Virus record (IMG/VR): IMGVR_UViG_3300035070_003426
Location: 1 to 35,878 of that record
Source of the DNA: a virus
Length of the DNA stretch: 35,878 nucleotides
Reading direction: 5' to 3' (one strand)
Shown here piece by piece: positions 7,780-15,807 of this stretch (within the stretch, counting starts at the first letter, position 1; the number at the start of each line of letters is the position of its first letter). A program made the translations under genes and the position numbers. The notes below the pieces were generated by a model. It had not been told where the DNA came from and made no database searches. It saw only the letters and a program-made list of their open reading frames with translations.

Positions 7780-8197
7780 TAATATTATTAATTTTAGTGA
7801 CATTGTTAAATCTAAGAATAAGAAAATTCTAGAAGAAGATTTTTGGAAGAATTTAGACGAGATCATAAGTGAAACATATGACTTTACGAGTGGTCAAAAA
7901 GGTACACAGGATATTCCATGGCCATCATGTGAACCAGATGAAATGGAATATATTCTGGATAATTCTCCTATTGTGCGTATAACAAATTTTGTAATTACTG
8001 ATTTGTATGCAGCAGGTGATGATCCCAGTGAACAAGAACTTTCAGATGATATGATTATTATTGCAATGTTATATGAATCTGCAATACTTGAAAGTAAAAC
8101 AAAATCACATAAAAAAAGTAGTGGAGATTTAAATGCATTTTATCGACACTTTGATGCAATTAAAAAATCTATGAGCAAGGAAGAATTTTCACTATGA
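7772..8197 (+). CDS. Protein of unknown function
   Basis: This encodes 141 residues, acidic and helical, with no recognisable motif. It overlaps the preceding gene by 8 nt and the GreA-like gene by 4 nt (ATGA), so it is coupled to both. The middle contains a hydrophobic helix (MIIIAMLYESAIL) that looks like a buried core helix, not a membrane segment. Confidence 0.6.
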   Translation: MTDNIINFSDIVKSKNKKILEEDFWKNLDEIISETYDFTSGQKGTQDIPWPSCEPDEMEYILDNSPIVRITNFVITDLYAAGDDPSEQELSDDMIIIAMLYESAILESKTKSHKKSSGDLNAFYRHFDAIKKSMSKEEFSL

Positions 8198-8739
8198 TTA
8201 TTACTGGCTTTAAAACAATACAAAAAGATAAATATACCGACAATAATAATGATCAGGAATATAATAAAAATATGGACTTATTAACTAAAAATGGTCGTAC
8301 TGATCTAGAAAATAAAATTACAATTTTAAATAAAAAGAAACCCATTATTTCTGAACAACTTGCGGCTGCAAGAGAAAATGGCGGTGTAGAAGAAAATGAA
8401 GAATTGCATATGTCATTGGATGAAATGAATCGTATTGATATAGAAATATCTAGGCTTCAAGCAATCATTGAAAAAAGTACAATACTTGAAATTCCTAAAC
8501 CCGGTACATATGATAAGATCATTCCAGGTGTTACAGTAGAACTAGAAAATTTTTTCGTTGATAAAATCGTAACATATACTATACTTGGCGAAAGTGAAAG
8601 TAATCCAAGTCTTGGTAGTATTAGTTTTAAATCCCCACTTGGCAAAGAATTGTTGGGACTTGGAGTGGGAGATGTTGCTGAACTAATTCGTGGTGACGAT
8701 GTGATTGAATATGAAGTTTTAAAAATATATGTTAAATAA
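8194..8739 (+). CDS. GreA/GreB-type transcript cleavage factor
   Basis: This 181-residue protein has the two-domain Gre layout: an N-terminal helical hairpin (residues ~30-95) and a C-terminal FKBP-like domain with VTYTILGESESNP, ISFKSPLGKELLGLGVGDV and EYEVLKI, closely following E. coli GreA. Gre factors enter the RNA polymerase secondary channel and stimulate cleavage of backtracked RNA. At the hairpin tip the sequence is ENGGVEENEEL: E67 matches GreA Glu44, but the position of the catalytic Asp41 is Gly64. The N-terminus (residues 1-28) is an extra segment. A phage copy may redirect host or phage RNA polymerase behaviour. Confidence 0.85.
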   Translation: MIITGFKTIQKDKYTDNNNDQEYNKNMDLLTKNGRTDLENKITILNKKKPIISEQLAAARENGGVEENEELHMSLDEMNRIDIEISRLQAIIEKSTILEIPKPGTYDKIIPGVTVELENFFVDKIVTYTILGESESNPSLGSISFKSPLGKELLGLGVGDVAELIRGDDVIEYEVLKIYVK

Positions 8740-8742
8740 AGG

Positions 8743-8771
8743 TTGACATTATAAACGAATCACTTTATAAA
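8743..8771 (+). promoter_or_regulatory. CGAATCA-family promoter (endolysin)
   Basis: TTGACA (8743-8748), 17 bp, TATAAA (8766-8771). The spacer holds CGAATCAC at 8756-8763. It drives the SleB-type hydrolase gene. Confidence 0.8.
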
Positions 8772-8806
8772 GGGTGTATATAATAAACAACCGAGCAGGT
8801 ATAAAA

Positions 8807-9385
8807 ATGAAAATTTCTACAATTGCGGGATTAATCGCAAATATTACAGTTGTCGCAAGTATGACATTAGTAGGTGTCCGGGCGGAAGCTGAAACATTGG
8901 TGATGCTGAGTGACGATGATATTACTATTACACAATCATTGACATTCAACGAAAAACAGTTTCCAGAAGTAAACTGTATGGCTCTCAATATTTACTATGA
9001 AACTCGTAGTAGCAACCTCGCTGACAACTATGCAGTAGCAGATGTAGTTCTGAACAGAGTAGAAGATACTCGGTATCCAGATACTATATGTGGAGTTGTC
9101 AAAGAAGGTATGAAATATAAAGACGGCCGTATGAAGCGTAATATGTGTCAATTCAGTTGGTATTGTGATGGAAAGAATGATGTGCCACACAATCGTGAAA
9201 GCTGGAAGAAAGCACAAAGCGTTGCCTGGGATATTGTTAAATGGGATAATTTTCGTGGGTTAACTGAAGGCGCAACACATTATCACACTACATATGTTAA
9301 TCCAAAATGGAATAAATCTCGCAAGGGCTGGAGTATTACACGTGTGGGCAGAATTGGCGCTCACATTTATTATCGTTGGAACTAA
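8807..9385 (+). CDS. SleB-family cell-wall hydrolase (endolysin) with signal sequence
   Basis: This 192-residue protein carries an N-terminal export signal (positively charged start, then IAGLIANITVVASMTLVG and an AEA-like cleavage region) and a Hydrolase_2/SleB domain. Domain signatures are NCMALNIYYETR, the AVADVVLNRV helix, YPDTICGVV, CQFSWYCDG and GATHYHT near the end. SleB-type enzymes cleave the peptidoglycan glycan strand, so this is the likely phage endolysin, reaching the periplasm by Sec export or a signal-anchor-release route. The ATG at 8807 is preferred because it begins a proper signal sequence and clears the promoter at 8743-8771. Confidence 0.85.
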   Translation: MKISTIAGLIANITVVASMTLVGVRAEAETLVMLSDDDITITQSLTFNEKQFPEVNCMALNIYYETRSSNLADNYAVADVVLNRVEDTRYPDTICGVVKEGMKYKDGRMKRNMCQFSWYCDGKNDVPHNRESWKKAQSVAWDIVKWDNFRGLTEGATHYHTTYVNPKWNKSRKGWSITRVGRIGAHIYYRWN

Positions 9386-9394
9386 AAATAGTTC

Positions 9395-9423
9395 TTGACA
9401 AACTCACTAAAATATGCAATAAT
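9395..9423 (+). promoter_or_regulatory. Sigma70-type promoter
   Basis: TTGACA (9395-9400), 17 bp, AATAAT (9418-9423). It lies 47 nt before the gene at 9470. The spacer lacks the CGAATCA word. Confidence 0.6.
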
Positions 9424-9469
9424 TAATGTGTTAAACTTAAACGTAACTTGTCATAAGAGGAATGTATAA

Positions 9470-9748
9470 ATGACAAATCAACCAAATGTCCGTACTAATA
9501 ATTATAAGGGCAAACGATCACCACGACGAATGACACCTTCTATGGAAGAAGCAGTTCGTCTGGTGAAAAATTTGAGAGGCCGTGATAAACTTTACGGTAT
9601 GATGTCAACAAACGACCGAGGTGATGTAACTGAGGTGGGCGTATATAACGGAATTACAAAGCGATATGCGCTATATCGTTCCGAATTAGTAGATAATGAT
9701 ATTATTACTGAGTTTAAAGATGTTATGGGCCAGACTACTAAATCTTAA
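9470..9748 (+). CDS. Small basic protein of unknown function
   Basis: This encodes 92 residues with a very basic N-terminus (NNYKGKRSPRRMTPS) followed by a compact alpha/beta region. An AGAGGAA ribosome site precedes the ATG and a promoter stands at 9395, so it forms its own transcription unit ending at the GC-rich hairpin at 9762-9801. Nucleic-acid binding is possible but unproven. Confidence 0.6.
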   Translation: MTNQPNVRTNNYKGKRSPRRMTPSMEEAVRLVKNLRGRDKLYGMMSTNDRGDVTEVGVYNGITKRYALYRSELVDNDIITEFKDVMGQTTKS

Positions 9749-9761
9749 AACTGTCTCATAA

Positions 9762-9801
9762 CCCCGGGCGGAGACCCTAGCCGGCTAGACTTCGCCCGGG
9801 G
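9762..9801 (+). terminator. GC-rich stem-loop with nested palindrome
   Basis: A perfect 9-bp stem CCCCGGGCG / CGCCCGGGG (9762-9770 with 9793-9801) encloses a loop that contains the perfect palindrome CTAGCCGGCTAG (9777-9788). It is very GC-rich for this AT-rich sequence. There is no clean T-tract immediately after, so it could be a weak terminator, an mRNA 3'-end stabiliser or another structured RNA element. Confidence 0.55.
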
Positions 9802-9834
9802 GGCCAGATAAAATAATTTAAAAATAGGTATAAA

Positions 9835-10431
9835 ATGAAACATTATAGAATTGAACCTACCCACAAAAAATCTGTAATTGAAATCGCAACTTTCCGTCGT
9901 CCGCTAGAAGAACTAACTGGCAATGATGAAGACAAAGGACGGTGGGGCTACCTGCGTAAAGAACTAGGATGGCGGTGGGGATCATTTATGATTTCTGTTC
10001 CCGATACTGATGAAGAAATCAAAGAATTCCTAGAAGAACGTGGCGGCTATGATAATCTAACGCAGTATTTTACTGATTATCAAGGAGAAGAAGATCCAAG
10101 TGTTATTGAAACAGCAACACTCCAAGATTATCTACTCCCAGGTGAAGATGATGATTTCGTTGACTTAACAGAAGATTACGATGCAGAAATGATTGACTGT
10201 TGGGATGGATGTTGGGAAGATTGGGGCATTACAGTTCCCGGTGATGACCTTGAAAACACAGAAGAAATGATTGAAGAAATCGAAGAAGCATATTCAGAAG
10301 AATATGAAGAAGGTGTAGAAGCACTTGGCTGGCAATTCATCGATACATTCTTTGAAATTCAGTCTAGTGTAACTGTAACACAGTGTAATCATTATGGCCA
10401 AGTCGAAGTGACTGAAGAGGTACCTGTTTAA
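9835..10431 (+). CDS. Highly acidic protein of unknown function
   Basis: This 198-residue protein is strongly acidic, with Glu/Asp runs at residues ~100-120 and ~140-160, and contains many Trp and Tyr residues (WGYLRKELGWRWGSF). No known domain is recognised. Its charge resembles that of DNA-mimic or RNA-polymerase-binding phage proteins, but this is only a charge argument. Its stop overlaps the start of the GMP reductase gene by one base (TAATG), so the two are probably coupled. Confidence 0.6.
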   Translation: MKHYRIEPTHKKSVIEIATFRRPLEELTGNDEDKGRWGYLRKELGWRWGSFMISVPDTDEEIKEFLEERGGYDNLTQYFTDYQGEEDPSVIETATLQDYLLPGEDDDFVDLTEDYDAEMIDCWDGCWEDWGITVPGDDLENTEEMIEEIEEAYSEEYEEGVEALGWQFIDTFFEIQSSVTVTQCNHYGQVEVTEEVPV

Positions 10432-11576
10432 TGCGTATTGAAACAGAAGTATTATTGGATTATAGTGATGTACTAATTCGTCCAAAGCGTAGTACTCTTG
10501 GTAGTCGAAAAGAGGTAGACTTAAAACGTAAGTTTAATTTTCGTAATTATAAACCACATGGATATCCTACAGTACAGCATAAAGATTCGCATTACAATGG
10601 TATTCCTATCATGGCAAGTAATATGGATGGGGTAGGTACATTTGCAATGGCTACAACCCTTGCAGATAGTAACATCTTTACTTGCCTAGTTAAAACATAT
10701 AGTGCTGAAGAATTAATTGAATTTTTCAATAGTAATGAATCATATAAAGAAAATATCGCAATGAGCATCGGTATTGGCGACCGTGACTTAGAAAAATTTG
10801 TTAATGTATATAAGAATACTGACAATGGTCTAAAGTACGTATGTATTGATGTTGCAAATGGGTACAGTGAACGTTTCACAGATTTTGTTGCTAATTTTAG
10901 AATACTATATCCTAATATTGTAATCATCGCAGGTAATGTTGTCACTGCGGATCAAACACAGGAGTTAATTTTAAATGGGGCTGATGTTGTTAAAGTCGGG
11001 ATTGGTCCTGGCAGTGTTTGTACTACTCGTATACAAACTGGTGTTGGATATCCGCAACTTTCGGCAGTTATTGAATGTGCAGATGCTGCTCATGGTCTTG
11101 GCGGACATATTATCGCTGATGGTGGTTGCACTTGTTCTGGGGATGTGGCTAAAGCATTTGCAGCCGGTGCTGACTTTGTGATGCTAGGTGGTATGCTTGC
11201 TGGTCACATTGAAGGCGGTGGTGAAGTTATTACTAAAATATTCGAAACTAATGAAGTCACTAAAACAGATGATAACTTCTATGAAGCAGTATATGAAGAA
11301 AAGAAGTTTGTACAATTCTACGGTATGAGTAGTGATGCTGCTAACACAAAACACTTTGGTGGATTAAAAGATTATCGTTCATCAGAAGGACGGGAAGTGT
11401 TAGTTCCTTATCGTGGCGAAGTTAATGATACTTTACAGGCTATTCTTGGTGGCATTAGATCGACTTGCACTTATTCTGGTGCAGAAAAATTAAAGCAGTT
11501 GACAAAGTGTACAACATTTGTTAGAGTAAATAATCAATTCAATAGAACATACGAATCAACTACAACAAAGCTCTAG
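10431..11576 (+). CDS. guaC: GMP reductase
   Basis: This 381-residue TIM-barrel enzyme converts GMP to IMP with NADPH and ammonia release. It matches GuaC over its whole length: [13 protein letters not shown] near the start; the catalytic loop [13 protein letters not shown] with Cys197; [65 protein letters not shown]; and [16 protein letters not shown] with TTFVRV. It lacks the CBS domains of IMP dehydrogenase, and the FYGMSS segment is diagnostic for GMP reductase. E. coli GuaC is 347 residues. In a phage it would rebalance guanine nucleotides from host pools towards adenine. Confidence 0.92.
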   Translation: MRIETEVLLDYSDVLIRPKRSTLGSRKEVDLKRKFNFRNYKPHGYPTVQHKDSHYNGIPIMASNMDGVGTFAMATTLADSNIFTCLVKTYSAEELIEFFNSNESYKENIAMSIGIGDRDLEKFVNVYKNTDNGLKYVCIDVANGYSERFTDFVANFRILYPNIVIIAGNVVTADQTQELILNGADVVKVGIGPGSVCTTRIQTGVGYPQLSAVIECADAAHGLGGHIIADGGCTCSGDVAKAFAAGADFVMLGGMLAGHIEGGGEVITKIFETNEVTKTDDNFYEAVYEEKKFVQFYGMSSDAANTKHFGGLKDYRSSEGREVLVPYRGEVNDTLQAILGGIRSTCTYSGAEKLKQLTKCTTFVRVNNQFNRTYESTTTKL

Positions 11577-11583
11577 GTAGGCA

Positions 11584-11841
11584 ATGATGCAAGAAACCTT
11601 TCTCATATGGTTAACACTATTACTTACTATTTGTTTGGTAGTTATGATTATAGTAGTAATAATGATGATAGTATCATTACCTAAAAATCCAGACGATATG
11701 GTTCTAACTATATCCAGTGTTATTATTATTATAATTGCAGCAGGATTTATACCGATGATGTGGTATTTTATTTTAGGATTTAATGTGAACCAAACATGTT
11801 TGGAATCTTTGACTGGTATGAAAGAAGTATGCTTAGACTAA
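11584..11841 (+). CDS. Small membrane protein with two TM segments
   Basis: This encodes 85 residues with two long hydrophobic stretches (residues ~5-32 and ~42-68), an intervening polar loop (PKNPDDM) and a C-terminal tail with two Cys. ATGs at 11584 and 11587 are both possible. The next gene overlaps it by 46 nt, or by 13 nt if the later start is used. No family is recognised; holin-like topology is possible but not supported by position. Confidence 0.55.
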   Translation: MMQETFLIWLTLLLTICLVVMIIVVIMMIVSLPKNPDDMVLTISSVIIIIIAAGFIPMMWYFILGFNVNQTCLESLTGMKEVCLD

Positions 11842-12053
11842 AACTAGTAAAATCATTAACTATCAAAGATGTAAAACTACCTTATACAGTAGTTGTCATA
11901 TATGATAATGAAAGTGATAACGATCTAAGGAATGATCTAGTCTCTCGGTATGAATCGAGAGACTTTTCTTGTCATGTAAACAAATATATTAGTACTGCAA
12001 CTATTAATTTCAGAAATGAAATGGATGCAGCAGATTTTTTAATGAGGTTATAA
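11796..12053 (+). CDS. Small protein of unknown function
   Basis: This encodes 85 residues from ATG 11796; an in-frame ATG at 11829 (74 residues, MLRLKLVKSLT) overlaps the upstream gene less and may be the real start. The core looks like a small beta-alpha fold (YTVVVIYDNES, then NFRNEMDAADFLMRL). Its stop overlaps the start of the cytidylyltransferase-like gene by one base. Confidence 0.5.
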   Translation: MFGIFDWYERSMLRLKLVKSLTIKDVKLPYTVVVIYDNESDNDLRNDLVSRYESRDFSCHVNKYISTATINFRNEMDAADFLMRL

Positions 12054-12466
12054 TGAAAGTAGGATTTACTTGTAGTACATTTGACTTATTACACGCAGGG
12101 CACATACTAATGCTTGAAGAAGCAAAGAAAAAATGTGATTATCTAATTGTAGGACTACAGACAGATCCTACGATTGATAGAAAAACAAAGAATTCGCCAG
12201 TACAGAGTGTAGTAGAACGTTACATTCAATTACGTGGATGTAAGTACGTTGACGAAATTATTCCATACTCCACTGAAAGTGATTTAGTTGATATTCTTAG
12301 TGGGATGCACATCGACATTCGTATTCTCGGAGTAGAGTATAGAGATAAAGATTTTACAGGCAGTGATATCTGTAAGAATAGAGACATTGAAATATTCTTC
12401 AATGAACGAGACCACAGATTCAGCACAAGTGATTTGAGAACAATGGTTTGCAGTGCAGGACAGTAA
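12053..12466 (+). CDS. Cytidylyltransferase-like nucleotidyltransferase
   Basis: This 137-residue protein belongs to the HxGH nucleotidyltransferase superfamily, closest in size and motif to glycerol-3-phosphate cytidylyltransferase (TagD) and the HldE nucleotidylyltransferase domain. The N-terminal TCSTFDLLHAGHI includes H14-x-G-H17, which contacts the nucleotide phosphates. The C-terminal RFSTSDLR corresponds to the conserved S-T-S/T motif. It would join CMP or AMP to a phosphorylated alcohol or sugar; which one cannot be told. It sits before SAM synthetase. Confidence 0.75.
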   Translation: MKVGFTCSTFDLLHAGHILMLEEAKKKCDYLIVGLQTDPTIDRKTKNSPVQSVVERYIQLRGCKYVDEIIPYSTESDLVDILSGMHIDIRILGVEYRDKDFTGSDICKNRDIEIFFNERDHRFSTSDLRTMVCSAGQ

Positions 12467-12495
12467 AAACATTTTAAAATTTTAAAGGAATATTA

Positions 12496-13581
12496 ATGAA
12501 CAACTATATATTTACAAGCGAAAGTGTTAGTGACGGTCATCCTGATAAAATAGCAGATCAAATTAGTGATGCACTAGTAGATGCAGGATTACGAGCAGGA
12601 GATGAAACAACTCGGGTTGCTATTGAAACACTGGTAACTACCAATCATGTAACATTGGCAGGCGAAGTAAAAAACTTTAACGTAAGCAAAGATGAAGTTA
12701 AAGAAATCGTGCGAAACAAAGTTAAAGAAATTGGTTATGAGCAAGAAGGGTTTCATTGGGACAAATTAAAAATTTATAATGAGATCCATGCACAAAGTGC
12801 AGACATTGCACTGGGCACAGATGACTTCGGCGCAGGCGATCAGGGTATTATGTTTGGTTATGCGTGTAACGATAATGATTCATACTTGCCTGCACCGATT
12901 TATTGTGCCCACAAAATACTTGAAGAATTAAAAGAAGTTAGAGATTTAGATAATATAATAGGGCCAGATGCAAAATCCCAGGTTAGTATACAATATGAAG
13001 GTGGTATAGCAAAACGGGCAAGTCAAATTGTTATTAGTACGCAACACGCGGAAGGAGAAATCGAGGCAGCTAGAATAATTGCAAAGCAATCTGCAAATCA
13101 CGCCATCGGAGATTTAATTGATGATGATACTGTCTGGCACCTTAATCCCACTGGTAACTTTGTTATTGGTGGACCTGATGGTGACGCTGGCGTTACTGGA
13201 CGTAAAATTATTGTTGATACCTATGGAGGTTTCGCTCCTCACGGCGGTGGCGCATTTAGTGGCAAAGATCCAACAAAGGTAGATAGAAGTGCTGCTTATA
13301 TGGCACGATGGTTAGCAAAAAACATAGTAGCAGATGATATGGCAGATTGGTGCCAAATACAATTGTCATATGCTATTGGTGTTAAGCAACCAATATCAAT
13401 CTATATAGATTCAAATGGACATAATCGTTCAATTCAAAAGTTTATTGAAAATAATATTGATTTAAGCCCAAAAGGAATTATTGATAAATTTGACTTGTTT
13501 AACTTTAATCAGTATAGTGAGAATTGTATATATGGACATTTTGGTAATAAGGATGTTCCATGGGAACGTATTGGATGGTAG
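12496..13581 (+). CDS. metK: S-adenosylmethionine synthetase
   Basis: This 361-residue enzyme makes S-adenosylmethionine from methionine and ATP. Family signatures are intact: FTSESVSDGHPDK with catalytic H15; AGEV; the methionine-adenosyltransferase motif GAGDQGIMFGYA; GPDGDAGVTGRK; and GGGAFSGKDPTKVDRSAAY. It is somewhat shorter than E. coli MetK (384). The AGGAATATTAATG start region is clear. In a phage it could raise SAM for DNA or RNA methylation, or offset SAM loss, but no methyltransferase is visible in this window. It is followed by glutaredoxin. Confidence 0.93.
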   Translation: MNNYIFTSESVSDGHPDKIADQISDALVDAGLRAGDETTRVAIETLVTTNHVTLAGEVKNFNVSKDEVKEIVRNKVKEIGYEQEGFHWDKLKIYNEIHAQSADIALGTDDFGAGDQGIMFGYACNDNDSYLPAPIYCAHKILEELKEVRDLDNIIGPDAKSQVSIQYEGGIAKRASQIVISTQHAEGEIEAARIIAKQSANHAIGDLIDDDTVWHLNPTGNFVIGGPDGDAGVTGRKIIVDTYGGFAPHGGGAFSGKDPTKVDRSAAYMARWLAKNIVADDMADWCQIQLSYAIGVKQPISIYIDSNGHNRSIQKFIENNIDLSPKGIIDKFDLFNFNQYSENCIYGHFGNKDVPWERIGW

Positions 13582-13629
13582 TTAAAATATATTGAATAAT
13601 TATATTCATAAAGTAAATGGAGAAATTTA

Positions 13630-13881
13630 ATGAACGCAGTGATATATAGTAAAGATGGATGCGGTTTTTGTGTTGCAGCAAAAAATCTATTAGACCAAAA
13701 GGGTATTAGTTATGTTGAATACAATATATCAACACAACCTGATAAACGTACAGAGTTATTAGAAGCAGCATCCCGTGAAAATGTGGTACCACGCACTGTT
13801 CCGCAAATATGGTTAAATAATAAATATATCGGAGGATATGATAAACTTGCACTATTCTTTTCAGAAGTGATAGATAAATAG
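13630..13881 (+). CDS. Glutaredoxin
   Basis: This 83-residue protein has the thioredoxin fold of dithiol glutaredoxins: the active site C11-G-F-C14 in DGCGFC, the cis-proline motif TVPQIW and the GGYDKL glutathione-binding motif. Phage glutaredoxins usually supply electrons to ribonucleotide reductase; no reductase gene lies in this window. A GGAG site precedes the ATG. A T4-late-like octamer overlaps its final codons. Confidence 0.9.
   Translation: MNAVIYSKDGCGFCVAAKNLLDQKGISYVEYNISTQPDKRTELLEAASRENVVPRTVPQIWLNNKYIGGYDKLALFFSEVIDK
13873..13880 (+). promoter_or_regulatory. Candidate T4-late-like promoter (GATAAATA)
   Basis: GATAAATA at 13873-13880 lies 37 nt before the start of the fibre-like structural gene, with an AGGAG ribosome site (13904-13908) in between. 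T4 late promoters are TATAAATA octamers. A second related octamer (AATAAATA) is at 13889-13896. Confidence 0.45.
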
Positions 13882-13916
13882 ATGTAACAATAAATATTTA
13901 TTTAGGAGAACAATAA

Positions 13917-15203
13917 ATGGCAAAATCAGTAAAGCTGCGCCAAGGGACAGCAGCAGAACATGCAGGATTTACAGGCCAAATGGCAGAAGTGACATTTGAT
14001 ACAACAAATAATACAGTAATATTACACGATGGTGCTACTGCTGGTGGTATCCCAATGGCAAAATTAAGCGATGTCCCGGTTGATTTAACTGACCTAACTG
14101 ATGTTGATGGTAATATTACAGTAGCACTCGGCGGTACAGTATTCAGCGGAACAACTTATGTAGTCACAGTTGGAATGGGTACAAACGGATATGGCTCTGG
14201 TAGCAAGTATTTTATTACTGATTTGGTAGGTGCTAGTCCAACAGTTACACTAACTGAAGGTGTAACTTACAGATTTAATCAAAGTGATAGTACTAATACC
14301 GGACACCCACTCAAGTTTAGCATAACTCCAGACGGCACACATGATAGCGGCATTGAATATACAACAGGTGTTACTTATAATGGTGTGCCTGGGCAAGAAG
14401 GCGCATACACAGAAATTGCAGTAGAAGTTGGTGCGCCAACTCTATATTATTATTGTGTTAATCACAGTGGTATGGGATTATATGTGCCACCGGCGCCTGC
14501 CGGCCCAACTCCGATTTTTTCACTATACGGAGATAGTTCATCGTTTGCAGCTACGACAACTGCTAAAGTAGATACAAATAATTCAGGTTATACAAGTCGT
14601 GGAGGTTATACTGCATTAAATCATCCACTTGACTGGGGCAATACTTGGATGCAGGTAGACGGCTCATATGTCTTGCGCAACAATTCAGAGCAAAAAAGTA
14701 ATCCATTGGACACTCCATTCCATATTTACTCAACTGACGATCTTAGCGAAGGAATGACCTACCAATTTTATATGAAGATTCACTCTTCCCAACCATCCTT
14801 CTGGAATGAAGTAGGGGCTATAGAAACAGTCATGATGAACACTTATCCGAAGACATACAACTATTACCATTGGATGATCGATGCTAATCAACTTGGATGG
14901 GGTGCTAACGGATTATTTGGTTATTATTCTAATGGTGCTACAAGTTTGGCGGATTCAGGATGGGTGCATCTTGCAGTTGAAGTTCAATCAAATGGGCGCC
15001 TAGTTCATTATCTTAATGGTCAAGTAGTTGTAAACGTAGATGCAAGTGATTTATCTACCCTTACAGAAAAAGCAAATTTCTATCTTGGAAGCGTAAGATC
15101 ATATATCACTGATATAGAAATTTATACGGGCGGTGGAATCCATAATCCAGACCTTCTTGCAACACCACCAGGCTTTACTCCCACAGCGAGAAAAACCTAT
15201 TAA
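13917..15203 (+). CDS. Tail-fibre-like virion protein with cupredoxin and LamG domains
   Basis: This 428-residue protein is modular. Residues 1-60 (KLRQGTAAEHAGFTGQMAEV, TVILHDGATAGGIPMAK) match the N-terminal repeat found in phage tail-fibre and tropism-determinant proteins. Residues ~85-190 form a cupredoxin-like domain, with TYRFNQSDSTNTGHPLKF and YYYCVNHSGMG giving a full set of possible copper ligands (H130, C180, H183, M186). Residues ~225-415 look like a LamG/concanavalin-type lectin domain (GWVHLAVEVQSNGRLVHYLN). It is probably an adhesin or capsid/tail decoration. A late-type octamer lies upstream and an intrinsic terminator downstream. Confidence 0.75.
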   Translation: MAKSVKLRQGTAAEHAGFTGQMAEVTFDTTNNTVILHDGATAGGIPMAKLSDVPVDLTDLTDVDGNITVALGGTVFSGTTYVVTVGMGTNGYGSGSKYFITDLVGASPTVTLTEGVTYRFNQSDSTNTGHPLKFSITPDGTHDSGIEYTTGVTYNGVPGQEGAYTEIAVEVGAPTLYYYCVNHSGMGLYVPPAPAGPTPIFSLYGDSSSFAATTTAKVDTNNSGYTSRGGYTALNHPLDWGNTWMQVDGSYVLRNNSEQKSNPLDTPFHIYSTDDLSEGMTYQFYMKIHSSQPSFWNEVGAIETVMMNTYPKTYNYYHWMIDANQLGWGANGLFGYYSNGATSLADSGWVHLAVEVQSNGRLVHYLNGQVVVNVDASDLSTLTEKANFYLGSVRSYITDIEIYTGGGIHNPDLLATPPGFTPTARKTY

Positions 15204-15258
15204 TGTTAGGAAAATAAAACATTCAATATGTATATAGTGGTTATTATGCTGCTACACT

Positions 15259-15280
15259 AAAGCGCCCTAAGGGGCGCTTT
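15259..15280 (+). terminator. Rho-independent terminator
   Basis: A perfect 9-bp stem AAAGCGCCC / GGGCGCTTT with loop TAAG, followed by an A/T-rich tail (ATTATTAT). It stands 55 nt after the fibre-like gene and isolates it from the next unit. Confidence 0.85.
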
Positions 15281-15293
15281 ATTATTATAAACG

Positions 15294-15301
15294 TATAAAT
15301 A
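15294..15301 (+). promoter_or_regulatory. T4-late-like promoter (TATAAATA)
   Basis: An exact TATAAATA octamer directly after the terminator and 24 nt before the ATG at 15326, with AGGGGA as ribosome site between. This is an exact match to the T4 late promoter consensus. Confidence 0.6.
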
Positions 15302-15325
15302 CATTATGTGTTATAGGGGACGAAT

Positions 15326-15754
15326 ATGTCAAATATAGATACGTTAAGTATGGATGTTAATAATATGCTACTTCCATGGATTGGTGTTTTGATTTCACTA
15401 ATAGTAACGATATGGATAAAAGACCTTGCTGCTGGCTTAGCTAAAGGACTCCGCTTTAAAATGAACCCAGCGTTTAATGAAGGCGATGAAGTAATATTGG
15501 ATGGCGAATTATCCATGATAGTAAAAATAGGTGTCAGAGAAACCGTATTTGGTATATATAGTGAACGTGGATACACGTGGAGATATGTACCGAATGAACG
15601 TATACCAGTTCTAAAGTTAGAAAAAGTAATTAAGAAAGATCTTCATATTGATACTGACGAAGAAAAAGCAATGCGAATGAAAAATATGATTGATACAGTT
15701 CAAGATGAAAATATCGCAAAAAATGCAGAGGAAATTAATCGTTTGAAGAAATAA
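15326..15754 (+). CDS. Membrane protein with MscS-like beta domain
   Basis: This 142-residue protein has one N-terminal membrane segment (LLPWIGVLISLIVTIWI) followed by FKMNPAFNEGDEVILDG, IVKIGVRETVFGIYS and YVPNERIPVLKLEKV. This sequence order resembles the pore helix and beta-barrel of MscS-type mechanosensitive channels (F-x-x-G-D-x-V, then G-x-R-x-T and the P-N-x-x motif). It is much shorter than MscS (286) and ends in a charged helix. It could be a minimal channel-like or membrane-anchoring protein. The resemblance is by eye only. Confidence 0.5.
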   Translation: MSNIDTLSMDVNNMLLPWIGVLISLIVTIWIKDLAAGLAKGLRFKMNPAFNEGDEVILDGELSMIVKIGVRETVFGIYSERGYTWRYVPNERIPVLKLEKVIKKDLHIDTDEEKAMRMKNMIDTVQDENIAKNAEEINRLKK

Positions 15755-15758
15755 TAAC

Positions 15759-15787
15759 TTGACATTGTATTAGAATCATTATATATT
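15759..15787 (+). promoter_or_regulatory. Sigma70-type promoter, variant spacer word
   Basis: TTGACA (15759-15764), 17 bp, TATATT (15782-15787). The spacer has AGAATCAT in the register where other promoters have CGAATCAC, so it looks like a degenerate member of the family. It drives the gene at 15808. Confidence 0.7.
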
Positions 15788-15807
15788 AGTGTATATAGGA
15801 GTTAAAA

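Noticed and set aside
8227-8234. GATAAATA octamer inside the GreA-like gene
   Set aside because: It lies in coding sequence with no start codon at the right distance; such octamers occur by chance in AT-rich DNA.
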